From JAAYCI01 sp964371725 (GTDB lineage: Bacteria > Bacillota > Clostridia > Oscillospirales > Ruminococcaceae): a stretch of DNA of 64,000 bases. Each line of letters opens with the position of its first letter. The first letter of the stretch is position 1. This document shows positions 16,664 through 26,313 of the stretch, one piece after another. Both the position numbers and the translations under genes were made by a program. The notes under the pieces are model-generated. The model did no database searches. It had not been told where the DNA came from and was given only the letters and a program-made list of their open reading frames with translations. The stretch lies in contig CAYJNQ010000006.1 in assembly GCA_964371725.1 (NCBI GenBank), positions 1-64,000 on the forward strand, read 5' to 3'.

Positions 16664-18615
16664 GTGAACTTCGTGTGTTCTTGGCCCTAGCGGCGCTCTT
16701 GGTACTGGCTCTTTTCTATGCAGAGCGTGGAATCAAAAGTGCCTTGGCGCCGCTTTGTGCGGTTTGCTCGGCCGGGTTGCTCACCGTGCTTTTTGGTCTG
16801 TTTGGGCAGTTGTTTCTGGGTGCGGCACTTGTGTATGGGTTGGCGGCGGTGGCCGCAGGGTATTTGCTGTATCGCTTTGCGGTGCAAAAGAAAGCATTGC
16901 CGCACTTGCAACTTGGGTTTTGGATGTTTCTTTTGGCAAGCGTTTTGATGCTTACAATGTTTTCGCTGCGCGAGCCAATGTTCCTAACCTGGGACGAATT
17001 TTCCACCTGGGGCACAAGCGCCAAACTGATGAAGTTGAACCATGCCATGTACACAACGGCCGAAGTGGGCTGGCTATGGACGGCCACACAGCCCCCGATG
17101 TTGGCAAGCCTTGGCTACTTTGTGCAGTTCTTTGGCGCAGATTTTATCGAGTGGCAACACTATGCGGCCATCAACCTTTTGCAACTGGCGGCCTGTGCGG
17201 CATTGCTTGCCCCCTTGGAAAAAAAACACTGGCCGCTTGCCGTGCCGCTGGCACTGATTGGCTTTGCAACACCCTATCTTTTCACCCTTTATGCCGCGGC
17301 AACCAAATTGACGGCTCCGTGGATGGACAGCTTGGCCGATGTGCCCATGGGGTTTTTGTTTGGGGCAGCGCTCGTTTCATGGTTTGCGGGAGATGGAAGC
17401 GGCTTTCGCCGCTTACTGCCCTGTTTGCTTGCTTTGGCGGCGCTCACCTTCACAAAGGACACGGCCTTGGCACTGGGGCTTGTGGCGGCGGTTTTGGTAG
17501 CTGCGGATGTTCTGGCCAAAAACAGAAAGGCAGGCGAGCGCCTCGCCGTGCACATTGGAAAGGCGGGGGCAGTGCTCTTGGCCGGTTTTGCCGCTGTGAT
17601 TGTGCCGTTTATGCTTTGGGCACAGCATTTGGCGGCCGCGGCTGACATCAACCGCTTCGAGCTGGGCGGTGTGCGCAATGCCGGCATGAGCGAATTGTTT
17701 TTCTTGTTTTTTGCAGACTTATTCTCCCCACAGCAAAGCGAGCATTTCCGGCTGATTGTAAGCGAAATGCCCGGGATGTTCCTATCGCTTAACACCACAA
17801 TGCTCGGCTCCGGCGCCATGGTGGTGGTTGGCATCTTGGCACTGGTGGCGTTTTCGGCATGGCTTGCACAGCAAAAGGAATTGCGGCGGCGGTGCCTTGT
17901 GTTCGGGGTTTTTTCTGCCCTTGGGTTCTTGCCGTATTTTTTGCTTATCATGCTCACCTATCTCTATGTGTTTCGCCCAGAGCAAGCCTTTGAGAGCTTC
18001 GAGCGCTATTTGTACCCCTACTACATCGGCTGGTTTTTGGCGGCCGTGGGAATGTTTGCGGTGACCGCGGTGCAAAGCGCACGAAAAACACTTTCGCAGG
18101 CGTTTTTGATGGTTTTTTCCCTGGTTTTGGTTTTCCGCGTGTGGTTGCTGGTGCCGCCTGCCATGAGTGTGGTGGATTTCAATACGGCCGAATTCGAAGA
18201 ACGGCGGCGTTTTGAAAGCCGTGTGCAGGCCTTGACAGCCCAGCTGGACGAAGAGGGGAAAACGTTTATCATTTCGGTGAACGACACAGGCATTCGCTGG
18301 TTTATGTATTGTTATTCTTTCCTGCCCTACCAGGTGGACTATAGCTATGGTGGCGGTGCTTTTGAAGAAACCGAACTGCAGACAGACGGAACACGCACGA
18401 TAACGCCAATTGACGCAGAGGGGTTTTGGGAACATCTTGCGGAAAATGAGGTGACCACGGTGCTGATAGACGAGGCAGACGAGGCGTTTGCCGCCGAATA
18501 TGGGTCTGTGTTCAGCGATGGAATGAGCGGTTACTTCCAAGGGGATACACAGGTGTACACGGTTTCGTACGACGGCGAAACACCTGTGCTTGAACCAAGC
18601 GATATTTCGTTTTAA
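16660..18615 (+). CDS. large GT-C-like membrane protein, module 3
   Basis: A 651-residue paralogue of the proteins at 11227 and 13999, identical in length to the latter. The loop motif is TWDEFSTWGTSAK near residue 110, then GWLWTATQPP. The soluble tail has DYSYGGG near residue 560 and LIDEADEAFAAEYG. Membrane segments fill residues 5-500. Same inferred role: transfer of a sugar from a polyprenyl-phosphate donor on the outer face of the membrane. Divergence in the loop and tail between copies suggests that each copy may handle a different acceptor or donor. It ends 16 bases before its partner gene. Confidence 0.75.
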   Translation: MSELRVFLALAALLVLALFYAERGIKSALAPLCAVCSAGLLTVLFGLFGQLFLGAALVYGLAAVAAGYLLYRFAVQKKALPHLQLGFWMFLLASVLMLTMFSLREPMFLTWDEFSTWGTSAKLMKLNHAMYTTAEVGWLWTATQPPMLASLGYFVQFFGADFIEWQHYAAINLLQLAACAALLAPLEKKHWPLAVPLALIGFATPYLFTLYAAATKLTAPWMDSLADVPMGFLFGAALVSWFAGDGSGFRRLLPCLLALAALTFTKDTALALGLVAAVLVAADVLAKNRKAGERLAVHIGKAGAVLLAGFAAVIVPFMLWAQHLAAAADINRFELGGVRNAGMSELFFLFFADLFSPQQSEHFRLIVSEMPGMFLSLNTTMLGSGAMVVVGILALVAFSAWLAQQKELRRRCLVFGVFSALGFLPYFLLIMLTYLYVFRPEQAFESFERYLYPYYIGWFLAAVGMFAVTAVQSARKTLSQAFLMVFSLVLVFRVWLLVPPAMSVVDFNTAEFEERRRFESRVQALTAQLDEEGKTFIISVNDTGIRWFMYCYSFLPYQVDYSYGGGAFEETELQTDGTRTITPIDAEGFWEHLAENEVTTVLIDEADEAFAAEYGSVFSDGMSGYFQGDTQVYTVSYDGETPVLEPSDISF

Positions 18616-18631
18616 AACGGAGAGCAAAAGT

Positions 18632-19249
18632 ATGAAACAGAGTTTTTGGGCCATTGCGGTGCTGTGCTATCTGCTTGCCACGGTTTTGTGGCTTGTGGAG
18701 GGTCTGGTTGCATTTTTATATGAGGGCGGAGAGGCACCTTTATACATGGGGCTTTCACAGGCCGAATTTGTGAATGTAGAGCCCTTGGAAGGGCACCGGT
18801 ATGCCGTTTTAAGCACGGACAGCCAAATCATCTTAAACGATTTGGACATACAGGGCGGTTTACTTGTGTTAGAAGGGGAGTTCCAAAACTACCCGGGCGA
18901 ACTGGATTTATACTATAAAAAAGTGGGGCAAAGTGATTATAGTGCAAATCGACGTGCCTTTGCCTTTCCTATGCAGGGTGGTGGATACGGATACCGTGTG
19001 CCCATCGGCAACTACGATGGCATACGCATCGACATGGGAACGCAGGCGGACAATGTGCTAACGGCAGAGGGTCTGATTGTGCACCCGCAGCGAAACCCGT
19101 GGGATTATTTTCAATTTTCCCTCAGAAGGCTTTTGGTGCTTCTTATTTTGCCGCCCATTGCGGCCTGTGTGATTTATACGACCATAGAGTGGGGCAAACT
19201 GATTGGTACAGAACTAAAAAAACGAAAAAGAGAGAGAAAACATGAGTGA
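18632..19249 (+). CDS. two-span partner protein, module 3
   Basis: A 205-residue protein with helices near residues 5-27 and 166-188, an outside domain between them and a basic tail. It keeps the partner signatures: LSTDSQIILND near residue 60 and IRIDMGTQADN near residue 131, though the DP of the first motif has become DS. ACGGAGAG precedes the ATG at 18632; the longer frame from 18590 reads inside the preceding gene. Its end overlaps legC by 8 bases, so this module is translationally tied to the legionaminic acid genes, which supports a joint pathway. Confidence 0.72.
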   Translation: MKQSFWAIAVLCYLLATVLWLVEGLVAFLYEGGEAPLYMGLSQAEFVNVEPLEGHRYAVLSTDSQIILNDLDIQGGLLVLEGEFQNYPGELDLYYKKVGQSDYSANRRAFAFPMQGGGYGYRVPIGNYDGIRIDMGTQADNVLTAEGLIVHPQRNPWDYFQFSLRRLLVLLILPPIAACVIYTTIEWGKLIGTELKKRKRERKHE

Positions 19250-20408
19250 AACCAGCTTTATTCCGTTGTCCGTGCCCAATTTTTCCGGCAGAGAAACCGA
19301 GTACACAAACGAGGCTGTCATCAGCGAGTGGGTGTCGAGCGGTGGGGCAAAAGTGGGAGAGTTTGAAAAGGCGCTGGCAAGCTATTGCGGCGCAGCGCGT
19401 GCTGTGGCCACAAGCAGTGGAACGGCGGGGTTGCATTTGGCCATGTTGTGCGCCGGCATTCGCGCAGGCGAAGAGGTGATAGCGCCGGACTTGACGTTCG
19501 TGGCGGCCGTAAACCCAATTCGATACGTGGGTGCAGAACCCGTTTTTCTGGGATGCGGGCACTCCTTGTGTCTGTGCCCAAACGATTTACAAGCGTTTTG
19601 CGAAGAGCGCTGTGAGTGCCGCGAAGACGGCCTATACAACAAAGCCAGCGGCAAGCGTATTGCCGCGGTTTTGGTGGTGCATGTATTCGGAAACCTGGCC
19701 GATATGCCTAAAATTTGCGAAGTGGCACAGCGGTACAAACTGTGCGTGATTGAAGACGCAACCGAGGCACTGGGCAGTGTTTTCACAGAGGGGCCAATGA
19801 AAGGAAAGATGGCCGGCACCATGGGGGATGTGGGCGTTTACAGCTTCAACGGCAACAAAATCATCACCACGGGCAGTGGCGGCGCACTCGTGTCGAAGCA
19901 CGAGGCGTGGACGGCACGTGCAAAGCATCTGTCCACACAGGCCAAAACGGACGAGGTGCAATTTTTCCACGATGAAGTGGGCTACAATTATCGCTTATCG
20001 AATATTCCGGCAGCGCTGGGCCTTGCGCAGCTTGAACAGCTGGAGGGTTTTATCGAACGAAAACAGCAATTGTATCGGCAATATAAAGAGGCGCTCGATG
20101 GGAAAAAGGGACTGCGAATCCTTCCTTTTCGCGAGGGGACGCGGGCGAACCATTGGTTCTTCAGCTTGCTTTTGGGCGAAGAGTTTCCACTTTCGCGCGA
20201 TGCGCTTATCGCACACATGGGGCGTGAAAAAATTCAGCTTCGCCCGGTGTGGGCACTGATGCACGAATTGCCGCCCTATCAAAACAACGAGTGCTATGCA
20301 CTTGAAAATGCACAGTACTATCGAGAGCGGATTGTGAACCTGCCCTGCTCTTCCAACTTGACAGATGAAGAGCAAAAACGGGTGATAGACTGCCTGCTTG
20401 CATTTTAA
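19242..20408 (+). CDS. legC: LegC-type PLP aminotransferase
   Basis: A 388-residue DegT/DnrJ/EryC1-family enzyme. The PLP lysine is in YSFNGNKIITTG near residue 206, and EDATEALGS near residue 170 provides the cofactor aspartate. In the Campylobacter route LegC adds an amino group at C4 of the LegB product, using glutamate. The long insertion with CLCPNDLQAF and the LegB, LegI, LegG and LegF genes nearby favour LegC over general perosamine-type enzymes. ATG at 19242 is preceded by GAGAGA and overlaps the module 3 partner by 8 bases. No N-acetyltransferase (LegH) gene follows it as would be usual. Confidence 0.88.
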   Translation: MSETSFIPLSVPNFSGRETEYTNEAVISEWVSSGGAKVGEFEKALASYCGAARAVATSSGTAGLHLAMLCAGIRAGEEVIAPDLTFVAAVNPIRYVGAEPVFLGCGHSLCLCPNDLQAFCEERCECREDGLYNKASGKRIAAVLVVHVFGNLADMPKICEVAQRYKLCVIEDATEALGSVFTEGPMKGKMAGTMGDVGVYSFNGNKIITTGSGGALVSKHEAWTARAKHLSTQAKTDEVQFFHDEVGYNYRLSNIPAALGLAQLEQLEGFIERKQQLYRQYKEALDGKKGLRILPFREGTRANHWFFSLLLGEEFPLSRDALIAHMGREKIQLRPVWALMHELPPYQNNECYALENAQYYRERIVNLPCSSNLTDEEQKRVIDCLLAF

Positions 20409-20448
20409 CAAAAAGAAAAGCGGCAAAAATTGAGGGAATGGGGTGCAG

Positions 20449-21501
20449 ATGGTGGAACACAAAGAGCTTATTTTGCAAAAGGATTGCAGTGTGCGAGAGG
20501 CGATGCAACAGCTGGACAGGGCGGGACGACGTATCCTGTTTTTGGCGCCCGAAAATAAACTTTGCGCTGTTTTAACCGATGGCGACATTCGCCGCTATCT
20601 TTTGCGCGGAGGCAGTTTAGAGGCACCCGTATCCACTGCGGCAAACCCAAAACCAAAAAGTTTGCCGGTAAATAAAGCGGCGGCGGCGCGCCGCTTTATG
20701 AAAGAAGAAGATGTAGAGGCCTTGCCCCTTTTGGACGAAAACGGCCAGATTCTGGATATCATGTTCGCAAGTGAAAACAAGGGTTTTGTGCCCTGCACAG
20801 CTTTGCACGCGCCGGTGGTGGTGATGGCCGGCGGGCAGGGAACACGGCTGTATCCCTACACGAAAATTTTACCAAAGCCGCTGATTCCGGTGGGGGATGT
20901 GCCCATTTTAGAGCTTTTGATGGAGCGTTTTTATCGCTGTGGCTGCCGCGATTTTTCGCTGATTGTCAACCACAAAAAGAACATGATTAAAAGCTATTTT
21001 GCAGACATAGAAAAAGATTGGAACCTGTATTTTGCCGACGAGGAAAAACCCCTTGGCACCGGGGGTGGTTTGAGTTTGTTGAAAAACCGCCTAAACGAGA
21101 CCTTCTTTTTCACAAACTGCGATATTTTAATCGATGCCGATTACGGCGAGATGCTTCGCTTACACAAAAAACAAAACAACGCCATCACCATGGTGTGCGC
21201 CGCAAAGCGTTTTGTGGTGCCCTACGGTGTGGTAGAGGCCGATGAAGACGGCCTCTACCGTTGCATGCGCGAAAAGCCACAGATGAACTATCTAACCAAC
21301 ACGGGGTTGTATATTGTAGAGCCCTCTGTGGTGAAAAACATGGAAGACGGGGTAAGGCAGGGTTTTCCGGATGTGATAGAGCAATGCCGCTTGCGCGGCG
21401 AGCGCGTGGGCGTGTATCCTGTAAGTGAAAGCAGTTGGATGGATATGGGCCAACTGGAGGAGCTTGAAAATATGCGCCGTCATTTGGAGGAAAAGAGTTG
21501 A
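20449..21501 (+). CDS. ptmE: PtmE-like CBS-domain nucleotidyltransferase (GlcN-1-P guanylyltransferase type)
   Basis: About 350 residues. The first 120 form two CBS repeats (VREAMQQLDRAGRRIL; LPVNKAAAARRFMKEED). The rest is a sugar-1-phosphate nucleotidyltransferase with MAGGQGTRLYP, KPLIPVGDVP and the NCDILID metal site. This fusion is that of PtmE, which makes GDP-glucosamine from GlcN-1-P and GTP and so supplies the GDP-linked precursor of legionaminic acid. Its presence supports the GDP route rather than the UDP route. A GTG at 20443 is an alternative start; GAGGGAATGGGG serves either. It overlaps the YfhO gene by 4 bases. Confidence 0.83.
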   Translation: MVEHKELILQKDCSVREAMQQLDRAGRRILFLAPENKLCAVLTDGDIRRYLLRGGSLEAPVSTAANPKPKSLPVNKAAAARRFMKEEDVEALPLLDENGQILDIMFASENKGFVPCTALHAPVVVMAGGQGTRLYPYTKILPKPLIPVGDVPILELLMERFYRCGCRDFSLIVNHKKNMIKSYFADIEKDWNLYFADEEKPLGTGGGLSLLKNRLNETFFFTNCDILIDADYGEMLRLHKKQNNAITMVCAAKRFVVPYGVVEADEDGLYRCMREKPQMNYLTNTGLYIVEPSVVKNMEDGVRQGFPDVIEQCRLRGERVGVYPVSESSWMDMGQLEELENMRRHLEEKS

Positions 21502-24053
21502 GCTTGTTTACTGCCGAAAAAAAAATACAAGCACTGTCTTTTTTGCGTCGCCATCCGGTTCTTTTGGCCGGCGCATTGGCGGCGGGCATGATGCTTTGTG
21601 TTTATATGGTGCGTGGGATATGGCCCTTTGGCGAATTAACGGTGATTACGGGCGATTTGAACGGGCAGTACATCCCCTATTTTTCCCACTATCAACGGTT
21701 TTTTAACGGGGAAGCAGGCTTCTTTTACGGTTTCGATAAATCCCTTGGCGGGCCGCTTGCCGCTTTGTTCGCATATTATGTGGCAAGCCCTTTGAATCTG
21801 CTCTACCTGCTGGTTCCCGTAACCGGGTTTGCGGCCATGGCAGGGCTTGTGTTTGCCTTAAAAGTGGTGCTGGCCGCAATGAGCATGTCGTTCTTTTTGC
21901 ACAAAAAATTTGAGGGCCTTGGGATTTTGGGCGTGGTGCCGGCACTTGGATATGCCTTTTCGGCCTATGTGTTCGTGTATGCGCAAAACATCATGTGGCA
22001 CGACGTTCTCATTTTATTGCCGCTTGTGTGTTTTGCTTTGGACCGCCTTTTGAAAGGCAAGGGGTTTTTGCTGTATAGCGTACTACTGGCACTGATGGTT
22101 TGGGTGAATTTCTACATTGCATTCATGGCTTGCATTTTTCTGGTTTTGTATGTGCTGTGTGGCTTTGTTTTACGAAAATCGAGTAAGAGAGATGTTTTGC
22201 GTGAAAGCGCGAAATTTTTAGGAGCATCTCTACTGGGCGGTGGGCTTACGGCTGTGCTTTTGGTGCCTACGGTGTTCAATTTAAACAACAGCAAAGGAAC
22301 CATTTTGGGCGCGTTCTTTTCCCTGGAAACACAATTTCCGTTGTGGAGCTTGCCCGAGCAACTGGTATTTGCCAACTTCCAATGGCCACAGGTGATGGAT
22401 GGAAACCCCCTGCTCTATTGCGGGCTGTTGCTGCCCTTATTGGCGCTTTGTTTTTTTGCAGAACGCAGAATCCCTCTAAGAGAAAAGCTTTGTGCCGGTG
22501 GTGTTCTGCTCATTTTGTTGCTCAGCTTTTGGGTGAAAGGGCTCGACAATTTCTGGCACGGCCTTGCAGAACCGGTTTGGTTTCCCCATCGCTATGCGTG
22601 GCTGTTCACCTTTGTTTTGGCTGTGCTTTCGGCGGCGGCACTTGCCAAAGGAGCCGTTACAAAGCGCAGTGTGGCCATAGCGGGGGTGGGTTTGGCCGGT
22701 GTATTCCTGCTACTGGGGCCGGTTTCGCAAACAGCGGGTGTGCTAAAACTGGCGCTGAGTGCACTGGGTGTGCTGGCCTACGCATTTCTTTTATGGTTGT
22801 ATCAAATCAATAAAATAAAGCGATTGAAAGAGATTGCGGTTGTGTTTTTGCTTTTGGCCGTGTGTGCAGAGCTGAGCCTTTCGGGGTTTTTGATCAGCCG
22901 AAAATTCGAGCCTTACCCCGGGGATGTGTATGTGGCATTTGTAGAAGAAGTGGGCGGCACTCTGCACACGGCGCAGGAAGAAAACCCACAATATCGTGTG
23001 GAAAAAAATTTTTACCGCACCCTGAACGACCCGATGCTTTTGGATTATCACGGCATTTCACATTTTGGTTCTACACAGGACAATGCCGCAACAGACACCC
23101 TTTGGAATCTTGGCTACCGTGGCAACGGCTCCTACCTCTATGGTTCCACCGCCTTCAGCGACAGTGTTTTGTCGCTGCGTGTGCTTTTGGCAGACGAGGG
23201 GCGCCTTGTGCCGGCGCACTGGCAAGAGGAGGGAGAAGGCCGGGTGGGGAGCTTATATGAGAACCCTTACGCCCTGCCGCTGCTTTTCACAATTCCCACA
23301 GGGACACAGGGCGAGGCACTTGTGCAGTGGGAGAACAGTTTTGCCTACCAAAACGAATTGTACCGTGTGCTTACGGGTGGTGAAGAAACCCTGTTAAAAG
23401 AGGTGAACCACGTGGAGCGGCAGCTTGACGGAGAAGTGCTGGAGGGGCTTACAGGGCCGCTTCCCGCGGGGGCAGGCTATGTGGTAGAAGCCGAGGAAGA
23501 GGGCTATTACTACGCTTTGGCCGTGGCGGAAAACCCCTATATGGATTTGGATTTGCTCTTGGACGGGCAGGCCGCAGGCAAGATATTTTCAGCCGACCAA
23601 AATGGTGTGGTGAACTTGGGCTATCGCACAGCGGGCGAAGAAATCAGCCTGGGTTTTGCACAAGGGGGCGATTTGGTGATGGAAGAGATATATTTTGCCT
23701 ACTTGCCGGTGCACCCCTTAGAGGCCTTGGCCGAAGAAGCCGCGCAAAACAGTGGCACCTTCCAAATAGACAATGCGCAGATAAACGCGAGCATAACGGC
23801 AGAAAAAGGCAGGGAAACGCTGTTTTTGGCCATTCCCTATGATGCCGGCTGGCAGGCAACGGTGAATGGGAAAACCGCAGAGCCCTTTGCTGTTTTGGGT
23901 GGGCTTATGGCCTTGCCTTTGGAAAGCGGCGAAAACGAGGTGCAACTCCGCTATCAAGTGCCCGGCCTGACATTGGGAATTTGCCTCAGTGGCGTCGCGT
24001 TGGCCGCGCTTGCCGTTTGGGCAGCCCTTTCCCGACGGCGGCAGAAAAAGTGA
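21498..24053 (+). CDS. YfhO-family membrane glycosyltransferase (GT-C type)
   Basis: An 851-residue protein with about 13 hydrophobic segments in the first 480 residues and a large outside C-terminal part ending with one more helix. The first outside loop has TGDLNGQYIPYFSHY near residue 52, then DKSLGGPLAA and ASPLNLL, the YfhO pattern. YfhO proteins add sugars to wall polymers such as lipoteichoic acid from undecaprenyl-phosphate donors, so a role in decorating this glycan or a teichoic acid is likely. TTG at 21498 follows GGAGG and overlaps the ptmE stop. It separates ptmE from legI, an unusual insertion in a nonulosonate pathway. Confidence 0.87.
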   Translation: MSLFTAEKKIQALSFLRRHPVLLAGALAAGMMLCVYMVRGIWPFGELTVITGDLNGQYIPYFSHYQRFFNGEAGFFYGFDKSLGGPLAALFAYYVASPLNLLYLLVPVTGFAAMAGLVFALKVVLAAMSMSFFLHKKFEGLGILGVVPALGYAFSAYVFVYAQNIMWHDVLILLPLVCFALDRLLKGKGFLLYSVLLALMVWVNFYIAFMACIFLVLYVLCGFVLRKSSKRDVLRESAKFLGASLLGGGLTAVLLVPTVFNLNNSKGTILGAFFSLETQFPLWSLPEQLVFANFQWPQVMDGNPLLYCGLLLPLLALCFFAERRIPLREKLCAGGVLLILLLSFWVKGLDNFWHGLAEPVWFPHRYAWLFTFVLAVLSAAALAKGAVTKRSVAIAGVGLAGVFLLLGPVSQTAGVLKLALSALGVLAYAFLLWLYQINKIKRLKEIAVVFLLLAVCAELSLSGFLISRKFEPYPGDVYVAFVEEVGGTLHTAQEENPQYRVEKNFYRTLNDPMLLDYHGISHFGSTQDNAATDTLWNLGYRGNGSYLYGSTAFSDSVLSLRVLLADEGRLVPAHWQEEGEGRVGSLYENPYALPLLFTIPTGTQGEALVQWENSFAYQNELYRVLTGGEETLLKEVNHVERQLDGEVLEGLTGPLPAGAGYVVEAEEEGYYYALAVAENPYMDLDLLLDGQAAGKIFSADQNGVVNLGYRTAGEEISLGFAQGGDLVMEEIYFAYLPVHPLEALAEEAAQNSGTFQIDNAQINASITAEKGRETLFLAIPYDAGWQATVNGKTAEPFAVLGGLMALPLESGENEVQLRYQVPGLTLGICLSGVALAALAVWAALSRRRQKK

Positions 24054-24120
24054 GCATGCACAGGTGACACGCAGAGAGGATAAAGGGCCAAATAGCCCCA
24101 CAGAAAACGGAGGAAACGGG

Positions 24121-25116
24121 ATGTCCATTGCAATCATAGCGGAGGCCGGGGTAAACCACAACGGCGATTTGGAGATGGCCAAAAGGCTCGCCTTGGCCGC
24201 AAAAGAAGCAGGGGCCGACATGGTGAAGTATCAAGTGGCCGTGCCGGAACTCGTGGTGAGCCGCTTTGCCGAAAAGGCCGAATACCAAAAGACACAGACG
24301 GGCGAGGAAGAAAGCCAGCTGGACATGGTGCGACGCTTGCATTTTGATTTTGACTCGCACAGGAAGTTGCAACAATATTGTAGAGAAATCGGCATTGTGT
24401 ATTTTGCAACAGCATTCGATTTGCCCAGTCTCACCTTTTTGGAGGAACTGGATTTACCCTTGCACAAGATACCGTCCGGAGAAATTACGAACCTGCCGTT
24501 CCTGGAAAGAATTGCCGCAACGAAAAAGCCCGTGATATTGAGCACGGGCATGAGCTATCTTGCCGAGGTGGAGGATGCCGTTACGGTGCTTGAAGAGGGG
24601 GGCAGCGGGGAAATTATTTTGCTGCACTGCAACACAGAATATCCCACGCCATACGAGGATGCCAACTTGCTTGCCATGCACACCCTGGCAGAGTCCTTCG
24701 GCTTGCGCGCAGGCTATTCAGACCACACACAGGGCATCAGTTGTGCCCTTGCGGCGGCGGCTCTTGGAGCCAGTGTTATCGAAAAACATTTCACACTGGA
24801 CAAAACCCTGCCCGGGCCGGACCATCAGGCAAGCCTAACACCGAGTGAGCTGAAAGCCATGGTGGAGGGGGTGCGTCAATGCGAGGCCGCCTTGGGCGAC
24901 GGGGTGAAACAGGTGAGCGAAAGTGAGCGAAAAAATCGCTCGGTGGCGCGCAAAAGCATTGTGGCCGCAAAGGCGATTCAAAAAGGCGAATGTTTTACCG
25001 AGGAAAACTTAACAACAAAACGCCCCGGAAGCGGCCTTTCGCCCATGCGTTGGCACAAGGTGCTGGGCCGGGTGGCCAAGCGTGATTTTATGCCGGATGA
25101 AGCCATAGAAGTATAA
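24121..25116 (+). CDS. legI: NeuB-family nonulosonate synthase (legionaminic acid synthase, LegI)
   Basis: A 331-residue enzyme that condenses phosphoenolpyruvate with a 6-carbon N-acetylmannosamine-like sugar to form a 9-carbon acid. The barrel begins IAEAGVNHNGD and includes KIPSGEITN, STGMS, YSDHTQGI and EKHFTLDK. The last 60 residues form the SAF antifreeze-like domain (SVARKSIVAAKAI). Sialic, legionaminic and pseudaminic synthases share these motifs; LegI is chosen from context. ATG at 24121 has a GGAGG site. The frame is open upstream to 23989 but that part overlaps the YfhO gene. Confidence 0.9.
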   Translation: MSIAIIAEAGVNHNGDLEMAKRLALAAKEAGADMVKYQVAVPELVVSRFAEKAEYQKTQTGEEESQLDMVRRLHFDFDSHRKLQQYCREIGIVYFATAFDLPSLTFLEELDLPLHKIPSGEITNLPFLERIAATKKPVILSTGMSYLAEVEDAVTVLEEGGSGEIILLHCNTEYPTPYEDANLLAMHTLAESFGLRAGYSDHTQGISCALAAAALGASVIEKHFTLDKTLPGPDHQASLTPSELKAMVEGVRQCEAALGDGVKQVSESERKNRSVARKSIVAAKAIQKGECFTEENLTTKRPGSGLSPMRWHKVLGRVAKRDFMPDEAIEV

Positions 25117-25134
25117 AAAAATAGGGGTGAGCTT

Positions 25135-26313
25135 GTGGGCAGGTATACGGTGGTGGTGGTGACGGGAACGCGGGCAGACTACGGCCTGCTGCGCCCGGTG
25201 TTGAAAAAACTGGAAGAACAAGAGGATGTTTCTTTGCGGCTGGTGGTAACGGGTAGCCACCTGAGTGCCGACTTTGGCAACACGGTGGCCGAAATCGAGG
25301 CCGACGGACTGCCCATTGCCGCACGCATTGACATCCTTTCACAAAAGGTACCAAAGGGGAAAAGCGGCACAGCACAGCGCACGGGGCATGCACTACAGGC
25401 TTTTTTGCAGTTTTTTGAGTGCGAAAAACCGGATGTGCTGCTTGTGCTGGGAGATCGCTACGAAATTTTGGCGGCGGCTTTGGCAGCTTCCCTGCTTGGC
25501 GTTGCCACGGCCCACATCAGCGGTGGAGAGGTAACCTATGGTGCCGAGGACGACTGGTACAGGCACTGCGTGTCGAAGATGGCAAAGCTGCATTTCCCGT
25601 CTTGTGCGTGCTACAGAGAGCGGCTTTTGCGCATGGGCGAAAACCCGGGCACTGTGTTTGATGTGGGGGGCCTTGGGGATGAAAACATACGAAGTTTATT
25701 TTTGCCAACGCGCAAAAGCATTGCAGATAGCCTTGGCATTCCCAAAAGTGGGCCGCTTGCACTTGTGACCTTCCACCCCGAAACCGCCACAGGGCGCAGT
25801 GGCAAAGAGCAGGCAGAGGCCCTTTTGTGGGCGGCAGAGCAAAACCCGGAGCTTTTCTATCTGTTCACATCGGCCAATGCCGATGCCGGTGGACGCGAGC
25901 TCAACGAGCAGTATGCCCTGTTTTGTGAAAGACATGAGAACAGTGTGCTTGTTCCGTCTCTTGGCACGATGCGCTACCTGGCGCTCATGAAAGAGGCAAT
26001 GCTGGTTTTGGGTAATTCCTCTTCGGGGGTGGTGGAAACACCGTCGTTCGGAACCCCTACGGTGAACATCGGCCTTCGCCAGCACGGCCGCCTGATGTGC
26101 GACAATGTGCTGTGTTGCCAAGACAGTGCGAAGGAGATAGACAGTGCCATCAAAGAAGTTTTGCAGCCAAGTTTTCAAGAAAAAGCACGCAGGGCCCAAA
26201 GCCCCTATCGAAAAGAGGATACAAGCGGGCAGATTGTGCACATTCTTTTGGAAAAATTACAAACAGGTGCGCTTTTACCACCCAAACAATTCTACGATGG
26301 AGGAGACAAATGA
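25135..26313 (+). CDS. legG: hydrolysing nucleotide-sugar 2-epimerase (LegG/NeuC family)
   Basis: A 392-residue GT-B-fold epimerase. The N-terminus has VTGTRADYGLLRPV, the middle has GDRYEILAAA and HISGGE, and the C-terminal half has TFHPET and LGNSSSGVVE, all typical of NeuC-type enzymes. LegG removes GDP from the diamino sugar and inverts C2, giving the 2,4-diamido mannose-configured substrate of LegI. GTG at 25135 is preceded by AGGGGTGA. It follows legI by 18 bases and overlaps the next oxidoreductase by 4 bases. Confidence 0.9.
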   Translation: MGRYTVVVVTGTRADYGLLRPVLKKLEEQEDVSLRLVVTGSHLSADFGNTVAEIEADGLPIAARIDILSQKVPKGKSGTAQRTGHALQAFLQFFECEKPDVLLVLGDRYEILAAALAASLLGVATAHISGGEVTYGAEDDWYRHCVSKMAKLHFPSCACYRERLLRMGENPGTVFDVGGLGDENIRSLFLPTRKSIADSLGIPKSGPLALVTFHPETATGRSGKEQAEALLWAAEQNPELFYLFTSANADAGGRELNEQYALFCERHENSVLVPSLGTMRYLALMKEAMLVLGNSSSGVVETPSFGTPTVNIGLRQHGRLMCDNVLCCQDSAKEIDSAIKEVLQPSFQEKARRAQSPYRKEDTSGQIVHILLEKLQTGALLPPKQFYDGGDK

